Assembly (NCBI GenBank): GCA_902651635.1
Contig: CACRSC010000036.1
Span: forward strand, 298,467-329,853
DNA: 31,387 bases
Reading direction: 5' to 3'
Source of the DNA: Mastigamoeba balamuthi
Lineage: Eukaryota; Evosea; Mastigamoebida; Mastigamoebidae
The position numbers and the translations under genes were made by a program. Of this stretch, positions 17,731 to 27,650 are shown piece after piece (position 1 is the stretch's first letter; every line of letters begins with the position of its first letter). A model generated the notes under the pieces. The model saw only the letters and a list, made by a program, of their open reading frames with translations. It had not been told where the DNA came from and ran no database searches.

Positions 17731-18868
17731 TACTTCAGTTCTGGATCATTTAAGTACAGATCGAGTGTTATCAGTACCTTAAGCAAGACACCCCTCTCAG
17801 CTGGCCACTAGTGAGTTAACTTGCACTACTGCAGCGAAAAGACAGCTTGTGTGGCCCTATGCCAGAGATGTGAAACTCGTTCACACAGACCTTTACATGG
17901 CCACTTGCATGATGATAGCCTGAAAATGGGGAACAGCACCTGGGATGGAGGCTGCTGCCCCAGTGGCAGCACCAGTACGAGCTGTGAAGCCTGCTGTATG
18001 GGTTGAAGAGAGTGCTGAGTACCTAGTGTTAACTTAAGCACTGGATTGGTGCCTACTGGGACCTGCACTGCAGAATCATGGGCTCAGCCAGTGCATCATC
18101 AAGCATGAAGCATGATAGCTGCCCTCTTTGGAGCTGCTTATGTAGGAATAAGTAAGTTAAGGCAGGAGGCATAATACATGGCCCAGCTGATCTCCACTCA
18201 CGATCTCATCTGTTCAGGGTTTATGCTAAGACCAAATGGCTGATATAGCAGGAAAACTTCATTAGGTGCCCCTCAAAGTAAGCTAGTAGCTTACAGAGCT
18301 ATCCTTCACCATCTGGACAGGAGGAATGAAACAGAGAAAGGGCAGTGATCTGTCCTTCTATCCTTTTCAACTCTACATCATCCTTACTGATAATCTGAGC
18401 TCAAGTGAGGTTGAAGAGTACTGTATAAATCCATCTGACAGTGGCAACAACAGGTTCCTTATTCCACACTTCTCAGGGAACAAACCCCTTTGTATGTTAT
18501 TCTGTGAAATGAAACAGCTTAGTCTGTACTTATCTTTCAAAATTGGCAACCAAAGTGTCAACTGGGCACACTGATTCACTTACTTAACCTCACAGTATTC
18601 AACGTTTCCCCAGTTCCTTATTGTCCTTATTTCTAAATATACACAGATGGTCAAAGCTCAGGGTCCAACTACTTCGGCACGATTCGCCTGGATGGGTGTT
18701 ATTCTGAAGTTCGTAGTGCATGTGACATCGCTCTACGTCAGAGAGATACTGTCGATACGTAGATATATTTATCTCTGATTTACCGCGAGATATTTTCCCT
18801 CCCTGACAGCCCACACGCACGTTAGCACACAGGGCCCAGAGCCCCACCACCAGCGCCGCCACCGCCGT
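17731..18868. other. Stretch without a supported gene; putative promoter at its right end
   Basis: Over 1.1 kb with no convincing coding signal. One open frame of 82 codons (18326-18574, +) has ordinary composition but no recognisable motif or clear context, so I leave it uncalled. The last 100 bp before the GC-rich gene contain a TATA-like ATATATTTAT at about 18763-18772 and then turn abruptly GC-rich. Confidence 0.5.
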
Positions 18869-21098
18869 ATGCAGCTGGACGAGTTCGTGGCGGAGCTGCG
18901 GCGTCTGCCGCGCCGGGCAGCGGTGGACGCGGGGGCGCTGGCGCAGGGGGCGTACGCGCAGCTGAGCTGCGACTACCCCGCCGCCGACGCCGACGGCCTC
19001 CGCGCCCTCCGCGACGCCCTGGCCCGCGGGGCCCGCGCGGCCTACCCGCCCACGCGCCTGCTGGTGGAGAACGCGCTGCGGGGGGCAGCGGAGCGGGGCT
19101 CCCCGGGGGCCCCCGTGCTCTCCCAGCTCTGCGCTCTCCTCCTCCGCTCCGCCTGCGCCGGTCCGTCTGCCCCTCCCCCTCTCCCCTCTCCCCCTCTGCC
19201 CCTCTGCCCTCTGCCCTCGGCACGCGCCAGCCTGTGCGACTTGGGGGGTTGGGGTTCCCTCTGCCTTTGGCGGCAGCGATTGGGGGTGTTGCCCCCTCCC
19301 CTCTCCCCTTCCCCCCGGGTGGGCTCGTGTTGCCCGGGAGGTGGGCCTCCCCCTCGCTGAAGCGATTGGGGGTGTTGTCCCCCTCCCCTCTCTCCCTGGG
19401 TAGCTGTGTGCGCTTGAGGGGCTCGTGTTGCCCGGGAGGTGGGCGTCCCCCCTCGCTGAAGCGATTGTGGGGGGGTGTCCCGGGATGAGCGGCTGAGTGC
19501 TCCTGAGGGGCGCTGTTGCCCACCGAGTCAGTTGATTGCGTGCTGGGCCGGTGGGCAGGTGGGCTGGATGGCCGGTCTGGCCGTTTGCCGCGATGTGGTG
19601 CGGCACGGGTGGTCTGGAGGGGCTCGTGCTGCCCGCCAGCCGACCGCAGAGAGACAGTTGATTGTGACTGGTGTGCGGGCTGGCTGGCTGGCCTCGGCCT
19701 TTTGGTTTGGCGCGGCATGGGTGATGTGCCTCTCTTGGCCGCGTACGGTGTGTTCTGGCCACCGGCTCAGCCCTGTGGTAGGGGTGCCACTGTGTGTGGA
19801 CCGCTCGCGTGGGCCTCAATGCGCGCCCAGCTCAGCCCCCTCGCCCACACCCCGCGCTCACACTGCGTTCTCGCCTTGCAGCGCTGGTGTCCGCAGAGGG
19901 CAGCGCTGACCGCAGCCTCTTCTCCGAGTACCGCACCGACGCCGAGGACGACGCCGCCGATGCCGTCGCGCAGGGCAGCGCTGCCGCTGCGCCCGTGGTC
20001 GACGACGTCGAGGTCGGCGACGACGACTTCCTGCCCACCGACGTGCCCTGCGCCCCCGAGGCCCCCGCGCAGCCCGCCGCCCCCGCGGAGGTCCCCTCCG
20101 AGCGCCTCGCCGACGCCGTGTGCCGCCTGGCGACCTACAGCGCGCTCTGCGACGACCGCGTGTGGGCCGACGCCGACATGGACCCCTGCGTCTCCGCGCG
20201 GCCCGTCCTCGACGCCGCCGACTCGGCCCCGCGCGCCTGCGTCGCCGCCCTGGCGTTCCTCCTGCGCGACAGGGCCGCCGAGTGCACGCGCGACGCCCCG
20301 CGGCTGCTGGCCGCCGTCGCGGGGGCGCTGGCCGCGCACAGCCCCGAGCTCGTCTCGGCGGTGCTGGCGGCCGTGCCCGAGTGCGCCGCCGGCCACCTCG
20401 CGTTCGTCGCCGAGCGGCTGCAGCGGGCCAGCGCGGCCGGCGAGCTCGTGGCGCTCGCGCACGTCGTCAGCGCGTGCCCGGGCGGCGGCGAGGCGCTCGC
20501 GGCCAGCGGGGCGCTCGACGCGGCGCTGGTGGCCGGCGAGCGCGACGCTGCGGTGCGCGCGGGCGCTGTGGCCGCGTGCACGCGGTCGGAGGAGCTGTTC
20601 CGCAGGGCCCGCGCGACGCTCTCGGGCGCCCCGCCGCTGCTGGAGCCCCCGGAGGCGTTCGCGTGGTGCGCCATGAGCGCCGCCTGCGCAGAGGGCGAGG
20701 AGGAGAGCGCCCGGTCGGACCGCAGCGCCGCGGAGCTCCTGCGGGGCGCTGCTGCCGGCGGCGAGTGCAGGCCGACGCTGGAGCCGATGCTCGCGCACGC
20801 GCGGGTCCTCAGAGCCTCGTGGAAGGGCTACGCGTTCGGCAGCGAGGTCCGCGCGGCCCTCCAGGAGCTCGACAAGGTGCGGTGGCCCCCGTGTGGGATG
20901 CGATATCAATTGAGTATTTGTATTCGTTCTGCGCAGAGTCTGAGGGGAGCTGTGCCGGCGGCGAGGGAGGACGTCTACGACGAGGACGCGGACCCCGAGG
21001 GCACCGACCCGGCGGCCAAGCGCGCGGCAAGGGGACGGCGCCTGCGGGCGATGGTCGTGGCGCTGCTTGAGTGCGGGGCCAAGTCCAAGTCGGACTGA
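18869..21098 (+). CDS. Very GC-rich three-exon gene, Ala-rich helical protein of unknown function
   Basis: The ATG at 18869 follows the TATA-like site by about 100 bp. Exon 1 (18869-19160) ends in phase 1 at a GTCCGT donor. Exon 2 resumes at 19882 after CTTGCAG with the frame kept. A third exon starts near 20937 after a 60-nt intron (20877-20936) that contains no stop. The product would be about 480 residues. It is dominated by Ala, Leu, Arg, Asp and Glu in repeated amphipathic helices, resembling an ARM/HEAT-like solenoid. An acidic loop (VDDVEVGDDDF) and a Pro/Ala linker follow the first third, and the C-terminus is basic (KRAARGRRLRAM). Intron 1 is unusually long (721 nt) and repetitive. 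Exon GC content is far above every neighbouring gene. The presence of the third intron is supported by a decayed downstream copy that keeps it. The family is not recognised. Confidence 0.68.
19276..19490. repeat. Minisatellite in intron 1 of the GC-rich gene
   Basis: The unit starting GCGATTGGGGGTGTTG recurs at 19276, 19362 and 19461 (steps 86 and 99), with the block GGGCTCGTGTTGCCCGGGAG inside each of the two full units. A second, looser duplication (CAGTTGATTG... around 19523 and 19656) follows within the same intron. Confidence 0.75.
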
Positions 21099-21383
21099 CG
21101 TCGCTATGCTCCCTCGCTCGCTCTGAAACAAAGGGTCAAGTTGGCTACTGCGTTTTGCCTTGTGGCTTGCGTGCTGCGCCAGCAGTTCGCTGGACGCCTG
21201 GCCCAGAGAGACGGGGGATGGGATGCCGTGATGGACATTCCCTGCTCTCTTTCAGCTTCCGGAATTGGATCTCCCAAGTTGGGAGCTTCTTGAGCACACG
21301 GTGTGAGTACCACGGGAGCATAGACGCAAACAGCTCTGGGCTTCAGATGCCATTCAGACACAGAGGCGAACTCTTGCACGCGT

Positions 21384-21575
21384 TCATCTGCTCTTCTCCC
21401 GGATTGACGCCAGCTCGTGAGCCATGGCGCAACTGCGCTCCATCTCCTCTTCGTAGTTGAACTCGCGTGGCGACAGAGGCGTCGAGCAGGCCAAGGCCAC
21501 TGCCGACAACGAGCTCGAGCCGGGCAGCGGCTCGTGGGTTCCCTCTAGAACCCTGCGCGGCGAGGGGCTGCTCAT
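21384..21575 (-). CDS. Small ORF of 63 codons, unknown
   Basis: It starts with ATG at 21575 and ends at a TGA at 21384. The N-terminal half is Ser/Pro/Leu-rich. The C-terminal half (REFNYEEEMERSCAMAHELA) is a charged helix with protein-like composition. It lies between the GC-rich gene and its decayed 3' duplicate, on the opposite strand. There is no homology I can name; an exon of a longer gene or a chance frame in GC-rich DNA are both possible. Confidence 0.3.
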   Translation of the reverse strand: MSSPSPRRVLEGTHEPLPGSSSLSAVALACSTPLSPREFNYEEEMERSCAMAHELASIREKSR

Positions 21576-21699
21576 CGCGCCTCCAATTCAATTGTGCACT
21601 CGGAGATATCTCGAGCTCGGTATCCTCCTGACCAGAGAGTCGAGTCCTTAGCTCATTGCAGAGTTTGTGTGCAAAGGGGCTGGCAGTTTCCAGATCTTT

Positions 21700-21966
21700 G
21701 TGACCTAGAACAGTTCGACAGGGTCGCTTGGCAGCGGGGTCCACGCGGCCCTCAGGAGCTCTACAAGGGCAGCGCACCCCTCAAGGTGCGTGGGCCGTGA
21801 AGTAAATTGATTCTGTATTCGTTCTGCCACACAGTCGAGGGGAGCTGAGCCGGCGAGGGCGTGGACCCGTGGCCAAATGCCCGTCGAGGGGGCGGCGCCT
21901 GCGAGCGATGGTCTTGGCACTACTCGAGTGTGGACCGAGTCAAAATCGGACTGACTTCGCTGGTGC
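21700..21966 (+). pseudogene. Decayed duplicate of the 3' end of the GC-rich gene
   Basis: 21719-21966 aligns with about 20821-21100: the segment before the last intron (GCGGCCCTC.AGGAGCTC.ACAAG), the intron itself (GTGCGTGGG...TGATTCTGTATTCGTTCTGCC.CACAG) and the terminal basic segment (GGGGCGGCGCCTGCGAGCGATGGTC... to CGGACTGAC). Parts of the third exon are deleted and the frame is lost. Many changes are C-to-T or G-to-A, and the copy is less GC-rich than its parent. Retention of the intron shows a DNA-level tandem duplication rather than retroposition. Weak similarity continues into the 3' flank. Confidence 0.72.
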
Positions 21967-22513
21967 TGCGCTGTATCAAGAGGGCTTCTGTCCTTTGGCT
22001 TTGCTCCGGCCTAATGCGCCAGGGTGTCTGGCGAGCCAGTCGCTGGCCCGCACGCACAGCACAGCGAGGCCACAGAGCAGCACCAGAGCCGCCTGCTTGG
22101 ACCGCATCTGCTTCGCGTATTCGTGGGTTTATGTGAACTCCACGGTACCTCGAGGCAGAGAATCTCGAATTGGCCATTTCACTCGGGTTTCGGAAATGCC
22201 CATTTGGTCTGTTTCCAGCATTTGCTTCCACGCGGGAGGTCGGCCCTCCCCCAACAGAGAGGACTGCCGCCGGATGTCAACGCACTCGCCCAGGATGGTG
22301 CTCGTGCTGTCTCAACGTTGGAACGCTGAGCCTCGGGAGACGCACTGCGAGCATCCATATTGATATTCCTTTCAGACGCGTTCTTAGTTCCGAATTGAGT
22401 AGCCTAATTGTCGGAAACGGTCGGGTGGTCATTTCCACTGGGCGTGTGAAAGGAATTGCGACTACCTCACTCGAGGGCCAATCAGAAATACTGAGCCACT
22501 CTCATAATAAACG
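21967..22513. other. Intergenic region upstream of the secreted-protein gene
   Basis: There are no supported genes here; open frames are short and overlap in several phases. The first 150 bp show weak similarity to the 3' flank of the GC-rich gene, consistent with a longer duplicated segment. The last bases before the start (CATAATAAACG) are AT-rich and could be an initiator. Confidence 0.45.
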
Positions 22514-23734
22514 ATGAAGCAGTCATTCACACGTACTCTTGTGGCAGCGCTACTCTGTGCCCTCACTGCGCTGAGCGTTCGTGGACAAGAGAGGATTGCA
22601 GCCCCCACGAAGCAGTACAGCTACATACAGGTCTACGGCTTCTCTCCGGTGCCCATGGACGGTGCACAGGAGCTCGCGTTCGACGGCGGCTACTCGACGG
22701 TGCAGCTGCCGTGGCGGTTCTCGTTCGGTGGGGTGCCATACAACACGATGTACGTCTCGCAGAGGGTACGCAGAGGCCTCTTGGTACTGCGCCACAGAGC
22801 CCCATTCCTGACAGGGAAGCTCTCTCGGCAGGGGTGGATCAACTTTGCTGGCAAAAACGACTTCCAGACACGGAGGGGCGAAGGCGTTTACCCGATGCTG
22901 TCGCCCACATCGGGTGATGTGGCTCACTCTGTCCTCGAGCAGTGTATTAACTGTGCTGCACCGTACCCTGCGGGACCCTGCTGCGTTGTACAGTGGAGCC
23001 AGGAGCGCCTAGTGACACAGGGGGTCCTGACACAAAAGGGGGACGTGTACTACTTGTACTCGGGCCAGTACGGGACCGTAGCCTCGGTCTCTACGGGCAC
23101 GGTCTCGGGCTCCTCGTGGCTCTCGTATCCTGGGGCCATATGGAATAAGAGGTGGCCGCTGGGCTCCCCTTCGCCGACGCCACTTGCCCTGTGGCTGGTA
23201 CCCAGGGACATCGGCCTCCTCCATCTGCCTCTGAGTGTAGACTGGGAGTCTGGAGTGTCGCCGTCTGTGTGGTCACACTTGACATGCGCCAGAGTGGACA
23301 CCGTGTGTGGATCGACCTCGGGAAAGGCACTGGTGTTCAGCTCAAAAGACGGGCTCAGCAGCCTAGCAATGACAAATTCCATCGACGTCTCTCGCTGCAA
23401 GAACGTGTCTGTGTCACTTGACATCGGCCCCGCCGAGTCGACACCCTCGTGCACCCCAGTGTATCCATCTCTGATGACCTGTGCGATGTTGGACGAACAG
23501 CAGTCTATGATGAAGTGGACAGTGTTTAAAAGCGGCCACAACTCTATCTTTCTGGAGATCCCCCAGAATGTCTCTAGGCTCAACCTTGTTGCGTGCCTCA
23601 TGAATGTCGATGCCCATCTTTATGCAGACAACTTTATTGTCAAGTGCTCTTCTGGTTCGCTGCCATTGTCTGGCAGCCGGATGTATGTCTTCGTGGTCGC
23701 TCTGATGCACCTACTCTCGTTCCTATGGCAGTAA
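22514..23734 (+). CDS. Secreted or membrane-anchored beta-rich protein, nidogen/plexin-like plus reelin-like domains (intact copy)
   Basis: An N-terminal signal peptide (RTLVAALLCALTALSVRG) is followed by an extracellular domain resembling those of nidogen- or plexin-domain proteins (WRFSFGGVPYNTMYVSQR, GWINF, PYPAGPCCVVQWSQ). The second half has the pattern of a reelin-type jelly-roll repeat: VDTVCGSTSGKALVFSSKDG, then MTNSIDVSRCKNVSVSLDIG. The C-terminus (MYVFVVALMHLLSFLWQ) is hydrophobic and could be a GPI-anchor signal or tail anchor. A 66-nt intron (22766-22831, GTACGC...CTCGGCAG, phase 0) interrupts VSQR|GWINF. It has no stop, so the frame reads through, but the paralogue at 24573-25797 has an unrelated intron sequence in exactly this position. 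Spliced length is 384 residues. The domain names are analogies; a surface receptor or adhesion role is inference. Confidence 0.75.
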   Translation: MKQSFTRTLVAALLCALTALSVRGQERIAAPTKQYSYIQVYGFSPVPMDGAQELAFDGGYSTVQLPWRFSFGGVPYNTMYVSQRVRRGLLVLRHRAPFLTGKLSRQGWINFAGKNDFQTRRGEGVYPMLSPTSGDVAHSVLEQCINCAAPYPAGPCCVVQWSQERLVTQGVLTQKGDVYYLYSGQYGTVASVSTGTVSGSSWLSYPGAIWNKRWPLGSPSPTPLALWLVPRDIGLLHLPLSVDWESGVSPSVWSHLTCARVDTVCGSTSGKALVFSSKDGLSSLAMTNSIDVSRCKNVSVSLDIGPAESTPSCTPVYPSLMTCAMLDEQQSMMKWTVFKSGHNSIFLEIPQNVSRLNLVACLMNVDAHLYADNFIVKCSSGSLPLSGSRMYVFVVALMHLLSFLWQ

Positions 23735-23931
23735 CTGTCTCATTTCCTGCTCTGATGGAAACCTCTGTGGCGCGGCAGCTCGAGAGTGGTTTACCTGTCC
23801 ACTAACACGCAGCACAACAATGATCACAGCCTCTTGAAAAATTCGGAAATGCTGTTTGGGGAGGGTAGAGCACAAGAAACTTCACAGTTCTCACTACTCA
23901 CAGATGATGGTGAAGTGATCCCACGTGCCGG

Positions 23932-24320
23932 TCACTCCCTGCTCAAGTTGTCATTACCGTACGCAATCAGGTAGATGTTGCTGTGTACAAACCAGATGAT
24001 CCACGCAGCGCGGCAGTCGTAGTCCACTCCACTCGTATCAGCCCACCAGATCTCGACCTCCGTGTCCGGTGTCATCATGTGCAGGCCAAATACCATTTCC
24101 TGAGACGTAAGAGGCCTGTGCCGGACCCCTCGCCCCCTGTTGGTCGGAAGATGGAGGGGAGGAATATCACCTGGTCTTTGAGCTCCTTCTTGTTGTATGC
24201 CTGCAGGAATGTACCCCTTGGCGTGACGATGTGCACGACCATCCTGAGGGGCAAGGACTCGTCGGGGCCGGGCTGCTTAGCCCCGGCTCTCAATGCCCCG
24301 CCGAGTAGCGCCCTTGGCAT
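23932..24320 (-). CDS. Two-exon gene, 105 residues, unknown function
   Basis: ATG at 24320, TGA at 23932-23934. Exon 1 ends ...NKKELKDQ at 24171. A 71-nt intron (24100-24170, GTGATA...GTCTCAG, phase 0) is followed by exon 2 starting EMVFGLHMMTPDTEVEIWW. Without splicing the frame stops soon after the donor; with it the product reads cleanly to GNDNLSRE. The N-terminal 20 residues are Ala/Gly/Arg-rich. The rest alternates hydrophobic and charged residues, as in a small beta or alpha/beta domain, and has a striking Trp/Ile cluster (WIIWFVHSNIYLIAY). It lies between two inverted paralogues, in the same orientation as the right-hand one. No family is recognised. Confidence 0.6.
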
Positions 24321-24572
24321 AAGTTGCGCAGGCAGAGGTCAGCGACCGAATTCGAATGCGAATTGCACATACAAGCGAACAATGCAACTGTTTAGAAAGC
24401 TCAGATGAGCGCAGCGTCCGCGGCTTGGGGAAAGTTGGAAAGGGAATACGAGGGGTCTGTCACTGCAGTCTCGACGAAGACGACAGACACAGTTTATGAT
24501 GTGATGCAAACAGGGTATTGACCCTCTGTTATTTCTTAATTGAATCGCTCAATCTCAAAACGTGAGCTGAGC

Positions 24573-25797
24573 TCATTGGATGAACAGGAGGGACGCCGCG
24601 AGAGCCGCAGCCATCACGCGATTGAGACGACTCAGGGAAGCGTCGTTCTCACGATGCGCTCTAGTGGTCATGCCGGTGGCCTTTACGTCGTCTGCATAGG
24701 CCATGCCCGCGTTGCTCTCGAGGTCCAGCATGAGATAGAGCATCACTGCATTCTCCGGAAGACGAATCGTCATGCTGTAGAATCCCATGCCTATGACTGT
24801 CCTTGTGGGGTGTGATGAAAGATCGTTCACCATGAACGCTGCAGGCACTGTCTTCACAGGGCTGCACCCAGGTGATGTCTGCTGTGGCCCAATGAACACA
24901 GACACTGTGACAATGGAGCAGCGAGAGACGTCGATGGCATTTGTGATGGCCAGGCGAGTGATGCTGGAGTCTGGGAGGAACGTCATGGCGATCCTCGTCT
25001 TCGAGCTGCACGTGGTGCTGATGCTGGCGCCCATTACGTGGGACCACACTGCTGGAGACACCCCGAAGTTGCGAAGTGCACATTCAGAGGAAGTTGAATG
25101 GGACTGGCATCCCTGGGGGCCAGGCGGAGGGCCACGGGGGCCACTGTGGAGTCTCTGCTCTTCCACGAGCTCCGTCCGCCAGGGACCGACGACCACGTGA
25201 CTCCCGCGACGGTGCCTGTGGAAACTGAGGCCTCCGATTTGATGCCGTATCTGCTGCCCGAGTAGACGTAGTAGATGTCGCCCTGCTGCGTTAGCACCGC
25301 CTGCGTGGTCAGGCCGCCCTGCAGCCACTGCACGACACAGCAGGGCCCTGTGGGGTACGGCGCACTGCACTGGCGGCACAGCTCGCGAACGCTGGTGGCA
25401 TCAGTGCCACGAGTGGGGGCCACCATTGGGTTGTTCTCTGGGCCGTTGGTGCAAAAGTTGATCCACCCCTGCAAGATAGTGATAGCGAACGCTGCTGTGA
25501 GCACACCAGCATAGTACTACTTCGGCGAGGGTGTGTGTGGACCTTCTGCGAGACGAACATCTTGTCGTAGTTGATTCCGCCAAACGAGAACTGCCATGGC
25601 AGCTGCACTTGAGCGTATCCGTCGACGAAGCTGAGGTCCTGAGCGCCGCCCAGGGGCACCAGCTGAAAGTTGAAGACCTCGATGAAGCTGTACTGCTTTT
25701 CGGGAGTGGCGAGCCCTTCCTGATTGTTTGCCCTCGTCGGTGCCATGGCGGTGAGGGCACAGAGCAGAGCCAGAAGCGTACGCATGCTGCTGTCCAT
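24573..25797 (-). pseudogene. Paralogue of the secreted beta-rich protein, frameshifted
   Basis: It has the same architecture as the gene at 22514: signal peptide (MRTLLALLCALTAM), KQYSFIEVFNF, WQFSFGGINYDKMFVSQK, an intron at 25469-25542 (74 nt, GTCCAC...CTTGCAG), then GWINFCTNG, PYPTGPCCVVQWLQG, a reelin-like part (ITRLAITNAIDVSRCSIVTV) and a hydrophobic C-terminus (MAAALAASLLFIQ). The intron position and phase match the paralogue exactly. Near 25060-25082 the coding sequence has two bases more than the paralogue, which shifts the frame between LPLNVHF and GVSPAVWSH; both sides are otherwise open. It is either a recent pseudogene or a sequence error. It is tail-to-tail with the intact copy. 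A TATATAG on its strand at about 25990-25996 could be its TATA box. Confidence 0.7.
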
Positions 25798-25989
25798 GCC
25801 AAGGCTTCGTATTGTCTTAATGACAGGGAAATGCAGGATTTCTTTTCCGTGTACTTACGGGACAGCGTCCAATGCCGTTTTTCTTCGGCACTCACACTAG
25901 GCGGAAACGATATCTGGTATCGTGATCTGCACGATAACGGACCTGTACCCACAGTCCGTTGTCGGGAGCTAAGATGTCACCGTGCGACC

Positions 25990-25996
25990 TATATAG
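25990..25996 (-). promoter_or_regulatory. TATA-like element upstream of the right paralogue
   Basis: The minus strand reads TTTACTATATAGGTCG here, about 195 bp before the start codon at 25797. A GTAAGT donor-like site lies between (about 25858), so a 5'-UTR intron is possible. The rest of 25798-26257 shows no gene. Confidence 0.25.
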
Positions 25997-26257
25997 TAAA
26001 TAGAGTCAGCGACTCACGGGCAGGGTGCCCCCTCACTCTCGATTACTTGCGGAGTGCGGCCCTAGGAACTACTCGCCAGCGAAGTACGGGAGGAAGGAGG
26101 CAGAGGTAATTTCTCATCTCTACCAGGGCGGGGGGGGCTACAGTTAATGCATAGTTCACTGTTTTCATCATGACGATGCTGTTGGGAGGCGATAGTGCGA
26201 TTGGAAGTTTGTAGGCCCCGATGACAATGGAGGTGGTGTACGTCATTCTCAAGAAAC

Positions 26258-26790
26258 TCAGCTGAGCTTCAGATGGAAGTGTGCCAGTGTCTCCTGAAGC
26301 ATTTGATCAGGGCTCGCCGTGCCATGGTGTTCATCCCGAATTGCCCACATTGTCTCAGCCACCACTGTGAAGCAGCAGATATTAACAATGGCTCAAGGAC
26401 AAACAAGGATGGGTGAATGGGAATCACCGCCGGTCATGAGGAGGGTCTTGCACTTGGGATCGATGTCTATCTTCCCAACTGACTTAACGGATCTAAAGTA
26501 CGACCATGGCTTTGACTGCCGAGATGAGATGGTCTTAGTGTGAAAGTGCTTCCACAGCAAGTACGCACGAGAATGTCGCCAATGACACTACTGTTATCGG
26601 CGAAGGTGAAAATGACTCCACGGAGAGTCTCTTCGGTGCTCTCGCCAGCGACGTCGACCACAAGCGACCGCACCCCATCGGGAGACACCACCACATAGGC
26701 GTCTCTGACCTTGGAAGCATCGTGCACTGTGTCGGGCCATGCTGGCCCCTCCAGGCGGCTGTTTTCTAGGCTCGAGGAGATACCCCCCAT
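26258..26790 (-). CDS. Three-exon gene, about 138 residues, unknown function
   Basis: A consistent splice model joins exon 1 (26790-26569, ATG to ...NSSVIGDIL, phase 0), exon 2 (26515-26428, SKPWSYFRSVKSVGKIDIDP...LLMTG, phase 1) and exon 3 (26364-26258, VVAETMWAIRDEHHGTASPD... to HLKLS). Introns are 53 nt (GTGCGT...CTCGGCAG) and 63 nt (GTGATT...CTTCACAG). Exon lengths of 222, 88 and 107 nt add up to a whole number of codons, which supports the model. Exon 1 has a beta-rich stretch (DAYVVVSPDGVRSLVVDV). The start is the least certain part: a more upstream exon could be spliced in. I recognise no domain. Confidence 0.5.
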
Positions 26791-27344
26791 CTGGGCTTCT
26801 TGCTTGTGAATATCACAAAAATCTCTGCTCAGAAACAACTGATCTGGTTATGAAGAAATTACTCAAAAAAGGAGCCAACTCCGAGTGGCGAGATCACACC
26901 TCTCCGATAGATCACGGCAATGTTGAGCACATCCCGTGGGGACCGGGTGTGGGGAGGAGACAGTGGTACAGGCACACTGGGACTGGGATGGGGAGGCTCA
27001 GCATGCCTGCATACAGGTACAGGCGGCATTGACAGACACCTCGCACGCGTCCCTCGCCCTGGCTGAGTCCGGTCAAGTCCGCAGGAAGATTGCCGGGACT
27101 CGGATTCAGGTGGGCTTGCTCACTGACGAGTGCTCTCCAACGCTGGGGGTGGGTGGCGCTTGCATATTGACGCTTCATCGCGACCACACCGTGCGACTGT
27201 CTCTGGGTGGCTTCAGTTGAGTATTGATACCTTTTTGGAATGGTACCCCACGAGCAGTGTGGTATTCAGTAACTGAACAGTTTTTGTTTTGATGTTGATC
27301 CAGTATGGTGACAGTGAACAGCCACACAAGCGCCCAACACTCAC

Positions 27345-27650
27345 ACAGCGGAATCACGGTCACTCTGTACCCACACGACTGCATTACCACGCCATTCGTT
27401 GGCAAGGTCCTGGATGCGCACTGTATACGGGCCCACTGCTGACGAGCTCTCCCACGGCGAAAAACCTCTCCCAGTGCTGCGCCCAGGGCTCCCTTGACAC
27501 CATCACGTCGTAGACCGCCTCTGGCCCCGCGAGAAGGTCCAGCAGCAGCGGGATGCAGCTGGTGTCCCACGGCAACCCGAAGATGGCGACGTCGCGCAGA
27601 GAGGGCAGCAGGAACAGCGGCAGCACGTGATCCGAGCGCTGGCCCACGCG
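27345..27650 (-). CDS. Partial multi-exon gene, unknown function
   Basis: The exon at 27650-27429 is clearly protein-like (DHVLPLFLLPSLRDVAIFGL, then DLLAGPEAVYDVMVSREPWA) and ends at a GTATAC donor. A 34-nt exon at 27378-27345 (SCGYRVTVIPL) lies between CAG and a strong GTGAGT donor. Further pieces to the left (an exon-like TEYHTARGVPFQK at about 27235-27270 and an open stretch around 26960-27180) may continue it, but the joins are not certain. There is no ATG in the frame of the first exon. The nearest ATG (MAKARG) is one frame off, so either an upstream exon exists or a base is missing. The 5' edge overlaps the block duplicated across the N at 28103. No family is recognised. Confidence 0.4.

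Noticed and set aside
18326-18574. 82-codon open frame on the plus strand
   Set aside because: Ordinary composition but no start context, partner exon or motif; not enough to call a gene.
18599-19819. A 406-codon open frame on the minus strand opposite the GC-rich gene
   Set aside because: Long open frames arise by chance in very GC-rich DNA. The product is Pro/Gly/Arg-rich without structure, while the plus strand shows phase-consistent exons.
19516-21131. Overlapping open frames of 316-454 codons in other phases of the GC-rich gene
   Set aside because: They are shadow frames: Arg/Pro/Ala-biased and crossing the splice sites of the better-supported model.
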